A stretch of DNA of 64,000 nt from Agapetus fuscipes (lineage: Eukaryota; Arthropoda; Insecta; Trichoptera; Glossosomatidae). Made by a program: the position numbers and the translations under genes. The DNA is taken from positions 8,246,001-8,310,000 of the forward strand of contig OX637353.1 in assembly GCA_951799405.1 (NCBI GenBank), read 5' to 3'. Below, one piece after another: positions 52,719-63,760 of the stretch. The notes under the pieces were generated by a model that was not told the DNA's origin, did not search any database, and saw only the letters and a list, made by a program, of their open reading frames with translations. How positions within the stretch are numbered: the stretch's first letter is position 1; every line of letters begins with the position of its first letter.

Positions 52719-53272
52719 GGTGACAGGTGCTTCAGTGGCTTGCTCGCTATCTGCAATTGTCTGCAGTGGAGGCGACCATGAAGCTGGCAAAGTTTAGTCT
52801 TCCTAGGAGACTTTCCGCCAGTTTTAAGGACCATTTTCGAGAAGTCAGTATTGCTCGAAGTGAGTGGCACAATGCCTCTTGCTTCCGGTAAGAAAGACCT
52901 ACTTGGTGACAGGTGCTTCAGTGGCCTGCTCGCTATCTGCAATTGTCTGCAGTGGAGGCGACCATGAAGCTGGCAAAGTTTAGTCTTCCTAGGAGACTTT
53001 CCGCCAGTTTTAAGGACCATTTTCGAGAAGTCAGTATTGCTCGAAGTGAGTGGCACAATGCCTCTTGCTTCCGGTAAGAAAGACCTACTTGGTGACAGGT
53101 GCTTCAGTGGCCTGCTCGCTATCTGCAATTGTCTGCAGTGGAGGCGACCATGAAGCTGGCAAAGTTTAGTCTTCCTGGGAGACTTTCCGCCAGTTTTAAG
53201 GACCATTTTCGAGAAGTCAGTATTGCTCGAAGTGAGTGGCACAATGCCTCTTGCTTCCGGTAAGAAAGGAAT
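52719..53272. repeat. 186-bp tandem array, three copies (DIRS copy B)
   Basis: Units start at 52719, 52905 and 53091 with GGTGACAGGTGCTTCAGTGG. It matches the array of copy A in position, period and number. Confidence 0.9.
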
Positions 53273-54030
53273 TTGCAATTGTTGTGCGTGTCCCAAACGA
53301 TTCCCAAGTACTCTAATTGTTGAGTGGGGAAGAGCACTGACTTCTGGAGATTTACATACCACCCCAGAGATTGTAGGATATCTACTGCTAGATGCGATTG
53401 TCGACAAAGATCGTCCTTGGATTGGCTCGCAAGGAGGAAGTCGTCGAGATAAACGATTGTCCGAATACCTCGTCGCCTCAGTAGTTGGGCTACCCAATTT
53501 GTAAGGGTTGCAAACATTCTGGGGGCAGATGAAAGGCCAAAGGGCAGACTTGTCATCTGAAGTAATTCTCCTCGATAGACCAGTCGCAAAAATCTCCAAT
53601 GTTTCTGTGCACTTGGGAGATGAAAGAAGGCTTGCGATAGGTCTATTTTCGACAACCAATTGTTTGGCTGCAGAAACTCTGGCACTTTGTAGTGGCTATG
53701 AGTTTGAACGGAACCGGGCCCAGGAAGAAGTTTAACGATTTCAGGTTGAAAATCATTCTCGAGGAACGGTCCGATTTGGGTGTTAGGAACATTTTTGATA
53801 AGAAGCTGGGAGATGACTCCGCGGCCTCTATAACGCCGAATTCGGTCATTTCCTTTATTTGAGAGTCCATTTCGGGTGAAGGACTCGTCTGGTATAGCAT
53901 TAAGGTCTTTTTGTGTGGTAATATCAGAGGGGGAATTGAGATGAAAGGTATTCTTACTCCGATTATCATCTTCAGGATGTGGTTTGGTGCTCCGAGTGAC
54001 GTCCAAACCTGTAGGGAGGACTTCAAGCAT
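53119..54030 (-). pseudogene. DIRS copy B reverse transcriptase
   Basis: The 303-codon frame contains [57 protein letters not shown] and [20 protein letters not shown], the RT fingers and palm with the YLDD catalytic box. It stops inside the first 186-bp unit. The RNase H part continues in another frame ([19 protein letters not shown] within 53659-52523), so the polyprotein is broken. Confidence 0.85.
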
Positions 54031-54292
54031 CCTCTGCGAAATGGTTTCTTGTCATTTTCGTGGATGCCTCCGTCTGTCTCCTTTGAGATTTCCTGACCGT
54101 GTGTTATTCCCTGCCCTTTTTCCTCTTGAAGAGAAATTTGGAGCGTCTCTAAGGCCTCGATTGCTTTCCGCAGTGGGTCGTTGCTGCCCTCTAAAAAACT
54201 GATTCCTTTTCTGTACTGGAACGTGCGGTTTCGATGAGGTGCTGGGTTGAGGGCACTGGGTCTTCACTGACAATTTGTCGGTGGTCCCCACT

Positions 54293-54664
54293 CTAGAGAA
54301 AAAAGACGTGAGACTGTCTTTGCCAAACAAGTGTTCGGTACTCGGCGGGAATTTGTTTAACCCCTCTCACATGCTCTTCCTTAACATGCCCTAGCACAGC
54401 TTTCCTGCGGAACTGGAGGGCCTCTGTCCGCCTCCCCCATACCGTCTGGAGGATGTCTTCCGAGACTTTCTGGTATGGCGAGTCCAGAGCGAACAGCGTT
54501 TTGACCTTTTCGAAAAGGGCTTTCCTCGCCAAGGTCGTGTCGCTCCGGGCTCCCCAGTTGACCAAGGTCTGAAGCCCAGACTGGAACTCCTCTTTCTGGA
54601 TGAGGAGGGCGTGGGACATGGCTGCAAACGACCGCTCGCCTGAATAGGGGAGCTTACGTCGCAC
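54293..54664 (-). pseudogene. DIRS copy B Gag-like fragment
   Basis: The 123-codon frame reads SGERSFAAMSHALLIQKEEF, then LARKALFEKVKTLFALDSPY and LQFRRKAVLGHVKEEHVRGV, followed by IPAEYRTLVWQRQSHVFFL. A helical region before RT, with FRRKAVLG-type spacing, is usual for DIRS Gag. The call rests mainly on position and length; neighbouring frames (54030-54330, 54900-55331) probably hold the rest. Confidence 0.5.
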
Positions 54665-55646
54665 TGGCGAAGTTTATCGTTCACTGCCAGGTCGACGAAC
54701 GCCGGTTCTGCCAGGTACTTTTTCTGTACCTTACTCCGGCCCAGTTTTCACTGTCGAAGTGCTGGAGCCTTTGGAGCGCTTCGACCCTGTTGCTCTTGGC
54801 CTTGGGGTGAGCTGGTTCTTCCACCGTTGTGGCGGCTTCCTGGAAGCTCAGCAGTAGCTCTTCCTGGGCCTCCTCATTCTCTTCCAGTCCCGAAGGTTGT
54901 TAGAGGAAGTTGCTGGAAGAGTTTCCTGCCGCCGATTCAACGAGATTTCCCATAGAACTGGCGGGCCAGTCACCGAAAACTGCGTTCGTCAGCATCACGA
55001 TGTGGGAAACCAGATAATCTATCCTTGGGTCCAAGACAACCCTCAGCCGTTTCTGACGCCGCGGCGGTGAACCTGATTCCGAAGTGTCGTATCCGCGTTT
55101 TAGTGACGCATCACCTGAATCCTGTGAGATTTCGTCGAGAGGTTGCCCTTTATTGTTATCACAACTCATAACATTGATTTTGATGTTATATAAAGTAAAA
55201 ACTCCGTTAAAATAACGAAAAACGTTTTTCGTAAATATGACAGCGTGACATAACCAACAAAAATACGTATGCGAACTTTTAACCACCACAATATCACCTG
55301 TTTTAGTTTTTAATTGTTCACAAGGACACAAGATGGTAAAATAACACTCTTTTAAATGTTTTTGCCCAGGAATATTGTCAATTCACTCAAATTTTCGAAG
55401 GTAAAATCAACTGACATGTGACCACAAGGGGAAAATGACGCTTTATGAAAAATTGCGACCGGGTTATGGGGAAACTGGAAATAGGGAACAGGAAATGGGG
55501 AAAAAGCGACCATAGAGTAGAAAGTGCCTAAAGTGTAAAAAAGTGCAAATCAAAGACCCAGGAATAGACTAAAAAACCACATAAAAGGGGAAAAGTGATT
55601 GTTTCTCTCATAATATGGACTCCAGACATCTCTCAGAACACATAAT

Positions 55647-57248
55647 AAACATTTCATAATAAAAATGACAGATAGCTAATGGACTAAAATAAATGAATAC
55701 AAAACATCATGTTATGTACAATACTTAACGTGGGTAGTCATCCATGGCTGTCTATAAGTATGAGAGTAATATACATATATTTAAAACTAGCAGATTTTAC
55801 AAATATAAAGTATTCATTTTGATTTATCAAGGTAAACGGATTTTAATGAAAATGGTCAAAATTGGGCTTATCTTGTGAAATAAGTTGGGTTGTTTCGCTC
55901 GTGGTTCCCTTTTTTAATTGTATAAAAGGCACAATTGACATGGTCAAAGTTATAATAAGCGGCTTGAGGGAGATTGTGTTGAAGATTAAGGAGTATTTTG
56001 TTGAAGCAGAACAAAATGATGCCCGTTAACTTCATCAGTTAGTAGCCACATATAAGATGAGAACTGTTGAGTCCACAGTTCTCATCAAGATCATCATCAT
56101 CATCATACTTCACACTGAAGAAGCCCATTGTAGAAATGGGCGAAACGTCCCGAAGCTCCAGCTCCCACAGACCACGGCAACAGATCCCGGAAAGCATCAT
56201 TCCAGCATCATCAGCCGGCCGTGTAAGCCTAAAACTCAATATGTTACTTACGTTATTTCTCAAATGTCACAGTGTTCATTAATGCCCATATACCACTGTA
56301 GACTGATCCACTTGCATTTGACCGGATGTCTTTCCAAAAAGACTTACTGAGAACTCAGTCTCTGGGTAAACCTCGAGGAATCAGGAATAATTATACAGAT
56401 AAAATTAGATGAGTACAAACTCACCAATAAAGTTGAATAATAATATTGTGATGAAACATAATAAATGAATAATTTCCATTTCATATTCAAAGTAATTGTA
56501 GGACAATTATCGTTAAGCCTGAATGATCAACACGGCATTGTGGCTAATACAAAAATTTGATTGTGTAAAATTATAAACCTCACATTGTTCATCGATAACA
56601 CAAGATGTCAAAAAACAACTTCCCGTCTGAAGGAATGCAGAGGAAATGATTTGTTTCCTAATTATACATTTTAATTATTAAAACCTAGACATGTTTATCA
56701 AGTACAAAAGTAATATCAAATTGCATACAAAACCTCCCATGACACAAAACAAGTACAATGGTTAAATATCACAATATGTAGAATAGTAAAAATATACATT
56801 TGTAGAAAACACTCTGCGAGTCTCAGCTGTCATACTCCCTTACTGAGAGAGTAAAATAAATGCCAACAGTCATTTTGTTTTTCATATCTTTCCTTGAAAG
56901 AAAAAATCTTCTTACAAATTATGCTGACAGTCCCCCGAGTACAAAACATTGCATGAACTCACCTTGATTGCGTAAATTGAAAAAACGTATGAACACTAAA
57001 TCACTCTGTAGGAGTGCCCTCGGATATTTTATACATTTTCAATTAGCGCAATTGAGGTTAATTTTATGCAATGTTTTACACTCGGGGCACTGTGTTGCAT
57101 TACAACTTATAGAATATGTATAACTACAAGATTACATGATACATCATATTAGTTCAGTAATTCCACAGAATCCATATCACATAACCATACATCAGCAGAG
57201 TATGATATCAAAACCCACCATAATCATTCTGTGCCACAGTCAACAATG
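55647..57248. other. Exportin-5 3' flank, no gene seen
   Basis: AT-rich DNA between DIRS copy B and the Exportin-5 stop codon. It holds the Penelope-type piece at 56060-56150. The Exportin-5 3' UTR must begin at 57248 on the minus strand; I could not fix its end. Confidence 0.4.
56115..56148 (+). ncRNA. Hammerhead-ribozyme-like motif, isolated Penelope-type terminal piece
   Basis: It reads CTGAAGA, one A, a perfect 6-bp stem GCCCAT/ATGGGC around TGTAGAA, then GAAACGT. The stem sequence differs from the 7779 copy while the core boxes are kept. A (CAT)n run and an inverted GAACTGTTGAGTCCACAGTT precede it. Confidence 0.5.
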
Positions 57249-60200
57249 CTACGAAATAGAGTTCTCAGTGAAAAAATTGGCTAAGCTTCCAGGATTGCCT
57301 TGATCCAACATGGCGAGAGGCTTTTCCTTGGGCGGCAGGTTCATCTGAGGTAAGTCAGCGATGCGCACTTCCTTGCGGAACAGCTGGCCCACACTGCGAC
57401 CAATGAGCTGGAACATGACACAAACCATACTCAGAAACAGTGGGTTACAAAATATTTAAAGGTTTTTAGGGTTTGGTGGTTCAAACAATAAAAGTTATAA
57501 AGTATACAAAATTATCAATCTTTACTTTTAATTGATTATAATAATTTGTAAAGATGAAAGGGATTAACAGGGAGAGATAACCAAACAACGTTTTTCAGAT
57601 AATTGGATAAAAGATTCCATATTCAAAGTGTCAACACTAATTAATCAGGTAATTTAAACATGCAAATCCAAATTAAACCTAAGCTTTGGTGGGAATTTGC
57701 ACTAGCTTTTTCACAATATAAGGAGCAGGGATAAGACATGCCCTAAAACATGAAGTTGGTAAGGATCAGTGTACACATGATAGAATGAAATATTGAAAAT
57801 TCAAACTGTAAAAAATACATTCATCCACTGAAGTCCATGATTTTATTTATTTTCTTTATTGTTTGCTTACCTGACTAGTAATTTTCTTGAACAGGTCTTT
57901 CTTTCCCTTTTCAATTTTATTTCCTTTAGTTGGTGTTGCCGTCAACTTCTCATCCAGTTTATGAAGATCAGCTGCGTTTACGTTTGGTATTTGCTGCATC
58001 ACCTGTAAATTAATTGCCAACATTTTACAATTCAAATAAAAAGAAACAGTGGATAGGTTCAACTCGCCACATGCGACCCTTTCGGGGATAACGCGGCAAG
58101 AAGTTACACTATATGTGTAGCTTAGTTGCGTTTTTTTTTTTTTTTTGCGTGGAAATCAGAAATTATTTTGAGGACTAACCTCTATTGTTCGGACAATTTT
58201 CAGCAGCTGGACAGCAGTCCTACTTATGTTTGTAATTTCAAATATCTCCAAAGATAGAAAACATATCTCCTATCTGATTTTTTACTTCTCAAGGCAGTGA
58301 ACTAAAGTTGTATTAGCGCATAATTTAGTACAACATCATCAGTCCTGCATTTACTACAATACATTATCAATTATATATTCTGGTAGATAGCTCAGTTGGT
58401 AGAGTGCTTGCATTCCTTGCCGTGAGCTCGGATTCAAATCCCGCCGAGGGTGTCAGAAATGATTTCCCGTTTCGGTGTTCATTTCAAACCCCAAAATAAA
58501 ATACCGGCAACATTTACTCGCGAACTACACGTGTTTGTTTGTGGGCATACATCTGAGAGCTTTGAATGAATATATCCTTGCAACTTAGATTATAGACATA
58601 TAAATAAAGTTTTCCAACAAAAGCCAGGTTTGGAAGTGTTAAACATTTATCGGGCTTTCAACATCAACAACTTGGTGCGGTCAATAGCCCAGTTGGTATA
58701 GTGCTTGTATTCCATGCCGAGAGCTCGGGTTGGAATCCCACCAAGGTGTCGGGAATAATATCCTGTTTCAGTGTTTATTTCAAGTTAAATTACAATACTG
58801 GCAAGGTTAACTTAGCCTTCACAATAAATGAGTACCAGCCCCTACGGGAGCTGGGAAACCCTCACTTCAACTGAAGTGGTTTGCGTAAGACCGGCCCCCT
58901 TATCTGTAAAAATAAATAGGTTCCACTGGCCACATGCTAAACCCTTCGGGGATAACGCGGCAAGAAGTTACACTATATGTGTAGCTTAGTTGCGTTTTAT
59001 TATAACTTAATGATTATGAAGGCAGTACCTCGAGCATGGCTGGGCAAGTGAGTCTCAGGGACTCGTAGAGCTGCACGCCAAGAGCGAGCAGGGCGGCCTG
59101 GTTGGCGTCATGCTGGCCGTGTTGCTGCAGCGCCTGCAGCACAGCGGCCAGGGCGCGCGCAGGCAGCACCCCTCCCGCCAGGCAGGGCCGCGAGGCCAGC
59201 ACGCGCGAGCACGCCCCCAGCAGCCAGCAGGCGCGCAGCGAGCACACACTGTCACTCCACCACAGCGCACTGCAACATTCATTCAAATCATGGACATGGG
59301 CACATGGCATTAGCACAGAGGATTGCAATCATGTAAGTAAGAACATTTATATAGGAGACTCTTGGCCGTATTCTCCAAGCTGTTTTACCGAGCCTTAGTG
59401 AACACTTAAGTTTACTTAGAAGTAAGAGCATTGATATAGGAGACCTTAAAAGTAAGAGCATTGGTTGAAATAATGTATAGCAGACCCTAAGAAGTAAGAG
59501 AGTGTTGTTCTAAATATTTGTAATACCAATGTGCACAGGCACATGTATTAGTTATTCAAGAACAACAATCACAAAGGTTTAGCTCATTTCACTTGCAGAC
59601 TTTTGAATTCAGGGATAAGTTCAAAGTTGGATGACGTCTATGATGGACAGCTGCACTGTATGCAAGTTTACACTTGACGCCTATGCGTGTCACCCGCAGT
59701 CAAAGGGTTAAAAATAAAAGCATTGATTGCAATAATGTACAGGGCAAGTCAGAGCACTGATTGAAATTGGAATTAGTACCTGAGGATAGTCATCAGGATG
59801 GGCAGGCTGGTGACCTCACAGTCCAGCAGCATGTTGCCCAGCTCCCCCACGTGCTCGCTGGTGACGGCCGTGACGGGGGAGGGGCGGCTGCTACCTCCTC
59901 CTCCTGGGCCGCAGCTCATGCCATCGTCATCTGCCTCCATCAGCCCATCCTCTCCCTGCAGGGGGATGGGGCCTCCAATCAAGGCAACCTTACCACAAAT
60001 CAATCATTAATTCACCTGGAGGTCTGTGACCACAGATTGCTATTCATAACTTATCCGAAAAAAATCAGAATGTCACCTTTTAAATGCCAGGGCTGGAAGT
60101 CTCATCACCACGGTAATTTTTACTTACCAAATATTGGTAATATTTGTATGAACACTAATCAGCTGTTCACTTGCGGCCATGTTGGATTGACAGGTCTTCA

Positions 60201-62666
60201 TACAAATATCACCGATATTAGGTAGGTAGGATCTACCGTGGTGATGAGACTTCCAACCCAGAACATATAGGTAGACATATAGAAAACCCTTAGGGCCGAC
60301 AATTTTTTATGTAAAAATGAAAACCTAATAAATAAATTCTTTTTCTTTTTCTAGTGCCTCGTAATACAAGATTAGGGATCATCATAGAAATTTGCACTTA
60401 TTATACTGCAGCAAGAAAGAGAAATCTTGCGCTTCTGCCAAACCACTGTCTCAGGTCTTCCACCAAGATCAATCAAGAGTTTGACTCCGATATTCATACA
60501 AAAAAATGAGATTCCATCCATCCAGGAAATTTTTAGCATACAATGGTATACCAACATTTCAGAGGCTTTCATTCTCAAGTGTCCACCGTTCCATGCCATA
60601 GAGTAGATAGATAGATAGATTTATTTACACAGATTATTGTATATTACAGGTTAAACCTAATAATACAAGAATTAAAAACATTCATATTACATTATATGAC
60701 ATTAAAAAAAATCAAAGATAAAAACAAAAAACCGAAATCAGCTTAGCAGAAACGTAAGCCTCTGTCTAAGCTGATTCCCACTTTATCAAATTATCCCTAC
60801 CTGGTTCATGCCTTCACTTCATAATTAACAATTCCTTCATTTGAAAAATTAAGTCACACAGCAGATGAGTTTTTTAAAATAAATATGTAAGTGATACATG
60901 GAAAATCACTGTTTTTTTGCTACACAGTCAAGACTATATTCGTGGTCTAGGTACAGATGAATGGAATTTTGTTGTATCATTAATTGATGAGGCATTCGAT
61001 AGATAGTTTTATGATAGATCAGACCTGCGTTTTACACCAATATTAAATTGGGAAACTTACTTTGTAATTCTAAATCGAAAATGGACATTTTACAAAAATG
61101 TGGAGTATACCAAGTTCGGTGTGGCGACTGCAATAGAGTATACATTGGGCAGACTTGTAGAAGCTTAAAAATTAGAATGGACGAACACAGGCGTTGTCTA
61201 TCTAAAGGTGAAATTCCACCAGTGTGCCGCACTGTGCTGCACAGTGCGGCACAGCGTGCAAAACAAATGTTTGTTCCGGTCGACTCACGCAAGCGAACAG
61301 TAACAAATTGTGTGTGAACATTCTAGCAAAGTTCGCGCACAGCTGCGAACTTGTGTACGCGCACTGCTCCAGCGGTGGACTTGTCTCGACGTGCCGCACT
61401 CGTGTTCGCGAACTCACTTTTTGCTTCCGCTTCTCGATCGAAAACATTGATTTGTGCGCGCACAATGGATTGAAGTCATGATAAAACTATCGATTTTTTA
61501 AGCAATGGAAATGAATCCTGGTATTTATTTTCTTTGTAAAAGTGTGACATTAATGAAAATAATCACGCATGTTTATTGATTTTAATTATATATTACCTAA
61601 ATTATAAAGTTTACAAAAATATAGAAGGTTTTTTTAGATATCTCGAACGTTTTGTAGACATTGTATCATTCTATAATTAAAAGGATAAAATATATTGCCA
61701 TAATATTAAGCAGCAAATAAAACGAAAAATATGTGAAAAAGCGTGTTTATTTTTCAAATTTTACTTTTACTTCGACCATAATTATGAGAGACATAACCTG
61801 AAAAACATCTGTCAATTTTTGGTACGAGCCCGCCGTGTGCGTTGTGCGAGCTGCGAACAAAATGTGCTGCACTGTGCGCGAACCCAAGTTCCGCACAGCT
61901 TTGTTGGTGGACACAGACGCTTCCATTCAAATGGCGCAGTGCGCGCACTCTCCAAGTTCTGTACAAATTGTGCGTAACAAATTGTGCTGCACACGATTTT
62001 GGTGGAACCCTACCTTAATAATAACTTCTCCGAGTTTGCCAACCACATAATAGAATCAGGACATACATTTACTAAACATAAAATTAAACTTCTTCACACA
62101 AACACATACAGACCGACATTAACAGCTCTCGAGACCATAGAAATGAATAAAAATTCAAATTCTGTCAATTCCTTACTAAATAACTTTCTGATTCCTAATC
62201 CATCTCCTCTCTTGACCTTATTTCCTAGAAATAATAATAAATCTGTCACCAGCAATCCCAGCGCTCTGTTTCTTTCCTCACCCCTCCCACCCTCACTACT
62301 CCCAGCCCTTAAAAGAATGATGCACTATAATTTATATTTGATTTAGTCAGTAATATTTTGTACCTGACGATGGAAACATTATTTCCGAAAACGGTCATAC
62401 ATTATTGAATTTTACTCGCCCCGTAACCTAATACAAGTTGTTTTTTTATTTAATTTTTTTAGAAATTTTGTTGTGCTATTCTGACTCAAAAGTAAGCTAA
62501 CTTGATGAATTACTAACCTTGAGCACATCCAGATATTCCCTGGTCAGGTTTCTATTGAGCATGTCTTCGATGACTTCCTGGGTATCGTTTGCATTCTCTT
62601 CATCAAACTTTCCAGATTCATACAAAGACATTATGTACTGCCAACGACTGCACAATCGATGGAACA
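57249..62666 (-). CDS. Xpo5: Exportin-5, last five coding exons (partial)
   Basis: Exportin-5 is the RanGTP-dependent karyopherin that carries pre-miRNAs and other small structured RNAs out of the nucleus. Minus-strand exons: 62666-62518, 59955-59780, 59269-59029, 58002-57871, 57407-57249, with matching phases and GT/AG junctions. They encode about 284 aa ending at TAG 57249-57251. Recognisable segments are QYIMSLYESGKFDEEN, NLTREYLDVLK, an acidic and Gly-rich insert, WWSDSVCSLRACWLL, LQALQQHGQHDANQAALLAL, VQLYESLRLTCPAMLE, VMQQIPNVNAADLHKLDEKL, and the C-terminus SVGQLFRKEVRIADLP to GSLANFFTENSIS. These align by eye with the C-terminal HEAT repeats and GEQFRKEVHI tail of human XPO5. The exon at 59029-59269 is strikingly GC-rich. 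The 5' exons lie right of the window. Confidence 0.9.
58066..58147 (+). repeat. 3' end of repeat family B with poly(T)
   Basis: GCCACATGCGACCCTTTCGG, the GGATAACGCGGCAAGAAGTT block and TGTAGCTTAGTTGCG match the 3' end of the copy at 58608-58996, ending in a T run. It lies in an Exportin-5 intron. Confidence 0.65.
58380..58607 (+). repeat. SINE family A: tRNA-like head fused to the LINE B tail
   Basis: The head has box A-like TAGCTCAGTTGGTAGAGTGC and box B-like GGATTCAAATCCCGCC. The 3' part (TTTGTGGGCATACATCTGAG, TGAATATATCCTTGCAACTT, AGATTATAGA) matches the 3' terminus of LINE B at 31393-31470. A shared tail is the classic sign that a SINE is mobilised by that LINE. Confidence 0.8.
58608..58996 (+). 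repeat. tRNA-like repeat family B (copy 2, unbroken)
   Basis: It begins ATATAAATAAAGTTTTCCAA and has CCAACAAAAGCCAGGTTTGG and TGTTAAACATTTATCGGGC, then the tRNA-like TAGCCCAGTTGGTATAGTGC and GGTTGGAATCCCACC. It ends near AGTTGCGTTTTATT. It supplies the empty site for the Sola-like insertion at 38874. Confidence 0.75.
60090..60259. mobile_element. Fold-back MITE, about 170 bp, in an Exportin-5 intron
   Basis: The left arm (GGGCTGGAAGTCTCATCACC, ACGGTA and TGGTAATATTTGTATGAA) and the right arm are near reverse complements over about 80 bases each, leaving a very short centre. No clear target duplication was found. Confidence 0.6.
60260..61029. other. Exportin-5 intron, no recognised element
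   Basis: A TAGATAGATAGATAGAT microsatellite lies at about 60604-60620. The rest is AT-rich without coding sequence. Confidence 0.35.
61206..62015. mobile_element. MITE (PIF/Harbinger-like by 3-bp duplication), 810 bp
   Basis: The inverted ends are AGGTGAAATTCCACCA on the left and AGGTAGGGTTCCACCA as reverse complement of the right. It is flanked by TAA on both sides (61203-61205, 62016-62018). Excluding the insert and one TAA leaves the Penelope reading frame continuous, which supports these limits. Subterminal GTGCGCGAAC-type motifs and a perfect 13-bp palindrome arm GTGCCGCACTGTG (about 61222-61250) are notable. There is no coding sequence. Confidence 0.8.
62364..62391 (+). ncRNA. Hammerhead-ribozyme-like motif of the second Penelope fragment
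   Basis: It reads CTGACGA, one T, stem GGAAA/TTTCC around CATTA, then GAAAACG. The same layout of core box, one extra base, stem II and GAAA occurs at 7779 and 56115, here right after the endonuclease stop. Confidence 0.5.
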
Positions 62667-63504
62667 CTGAAATACAAAAATACTCATATTAAAAATTGGT
62701 TCAGTTTTATAAAGTGAAAGCTTTACTTTACATATTCTTTGGTTATCACATAGATATTAGTTCTTAGTTGGAGAGATTGGAGGAGCCTCTAGGTTTAGCA
62801 CTTGTTGTTGATTAGTTTGGTCATTATCTCCTCAAGTGCCGGAACGCCTATTGGCGTCACATAGTACTAATTGCGTTTTTTTTTTTTTTCTTTAGTTTTT
62901 ACAAAGCAATAAGATCGAAAATCACGTGAAGTACTGCTATTGGGTAGAACCATCCACCAATAAAGTCAAAGCATTCATTTTTGTTTGTAGGTATTTAAAA
63001 TATAATATTTAAGTTGACCTTGAAAACGGACTCTTGAAAAAGCCGAATTCCACATTTTTTTGACATAAGAACACTAACACACTCAAAAAAAATCTTTGTG
63101 TAAATTAAAAGGGTCATTAACTTCTATTTTTTGCAATGTATTTGGATTTCGTGCCTACGCATACTAATGAGGTATATCTATTTTTAGAATTTCGATCTTT
63201 TTTCCGTAATCTAAATTATAATGGAGTATAATAAGATTTTAACCAAAGTTTTTTTTTTTTGGTAGGCACTAAAAAAACTTAATTTCACTGCTTTTTGAGA
63301 TTAAAAAACCCACAGGAGATATGATTTGTATCTTTGGAGATATTTAATATAAAAAACCACGAGTTGGGTGTCTGAATTAGGCAGAAAATCGCTGGCACTT
63401 GAGAGGTTATTGTAGGTGAGTTATTTGTGTCAGAAAGACTAGGTTCTTCACCTAAGACAGGGTACTTTAAAAAAAAACGGTCTGTCATGTTATAAGTCAA
63501 GGGA
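62667..63504. other. Exportin-5 intron, no recognised element
   Basis: AT-rich. A block ending in ATTGCGTTTTTTTTTTTTT at about 62870-62890 resembles the tail of repeat family B. No coding sequence seen. Confidence 0.35.
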
Positions 63505-63760
63505 CTATAATCTATGTTGCAAATATATATTAACATTCAAAGCTCACATCAAATGCATGCCCACAAACAGACACGTGTAAGTTCACGCTTACAAATGCTG
63601 AATATATACTTACAAATTAAAATCCAAACCTCAAATGAACATAAACCCTGCAACTTTTGCTGACCTTTCCCGGAACAGGGGAGCCATTGGCAAAGTGAAA
63701 AAAAATTTAAAGTATGGGTGGTCAACGTCATACCAACCTATAAGTCAAGGAATACAATTA
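63505..63760 (-). repeat. LINE family B 3' tail, inverted
   Basis: The plus strand starts ACTATAATCTATGTTGCAAA and ends near CATACCAACCTATAAGTCAA. It matches the tail of the LINE at 31393-31650 in the same orientation. Confidence 0.75.

Larger units (their letters stand above)
50470..55646 (-). mobile_element. DIRS-like retrotransposon, copy B (fuller copy)
   Basis: Inverted ends (about 50470-50700 and 55430-55646) match those of copy A, and an internal complementary region lies at 50732-50830. Minus-strand coding, 5' to 3': Gag-like pieces (54664-54293), RT (54030-53119), RNase H (end of 53659-52523) and tyrosine recombinase (52504-50867). The RT-RNase H region is broken by frame changes around the 186-bp array. 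No target duplication is seen. It lies between RpL39 and Exportin-5. Confidence 0.9.
61030..62400 (+). mobile_element. Penelope-like element fragment, split by a MITE
   Basis: The plus strand encodes a GIY-YIG endonuclease end: KCGVYQVRCGDCNRVYIGQT then RSLKIRMDEHRR up to about 61205. It resumes in frame after the MITE with FSEFANHIIESGHTFT, then LLHTNTYRPTLTALETIEMN and a Pro/Ser-rich end (stop near 62346). A hammerhead-like motif follows at 62364. The RT part is missing. It lies antisense within an Exportin-5 intron (the gene is on the minus strand). Confidence 0.85.

Noticed and set aside
53223..53504. Plus-strand frames over the DIRS elements, such as the repeated [18 protein letters not shown] peptide at 45132-45648
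   Set aside because: They are produced by tandem repeats on the strand opposite to the RT frame and carry no domain.
59102..59398. GC-rich plus-strand frames opposite the Exportin-5 exon
   Set aside because: They are antisense to a conserved exon with correct phases; the compositional signal comes from that exon.
61835..62050. Short frames inside the MITE at 61206-62015
   Set aside because: They are translations of subterminal repeats on both strands, with no conserved motif.
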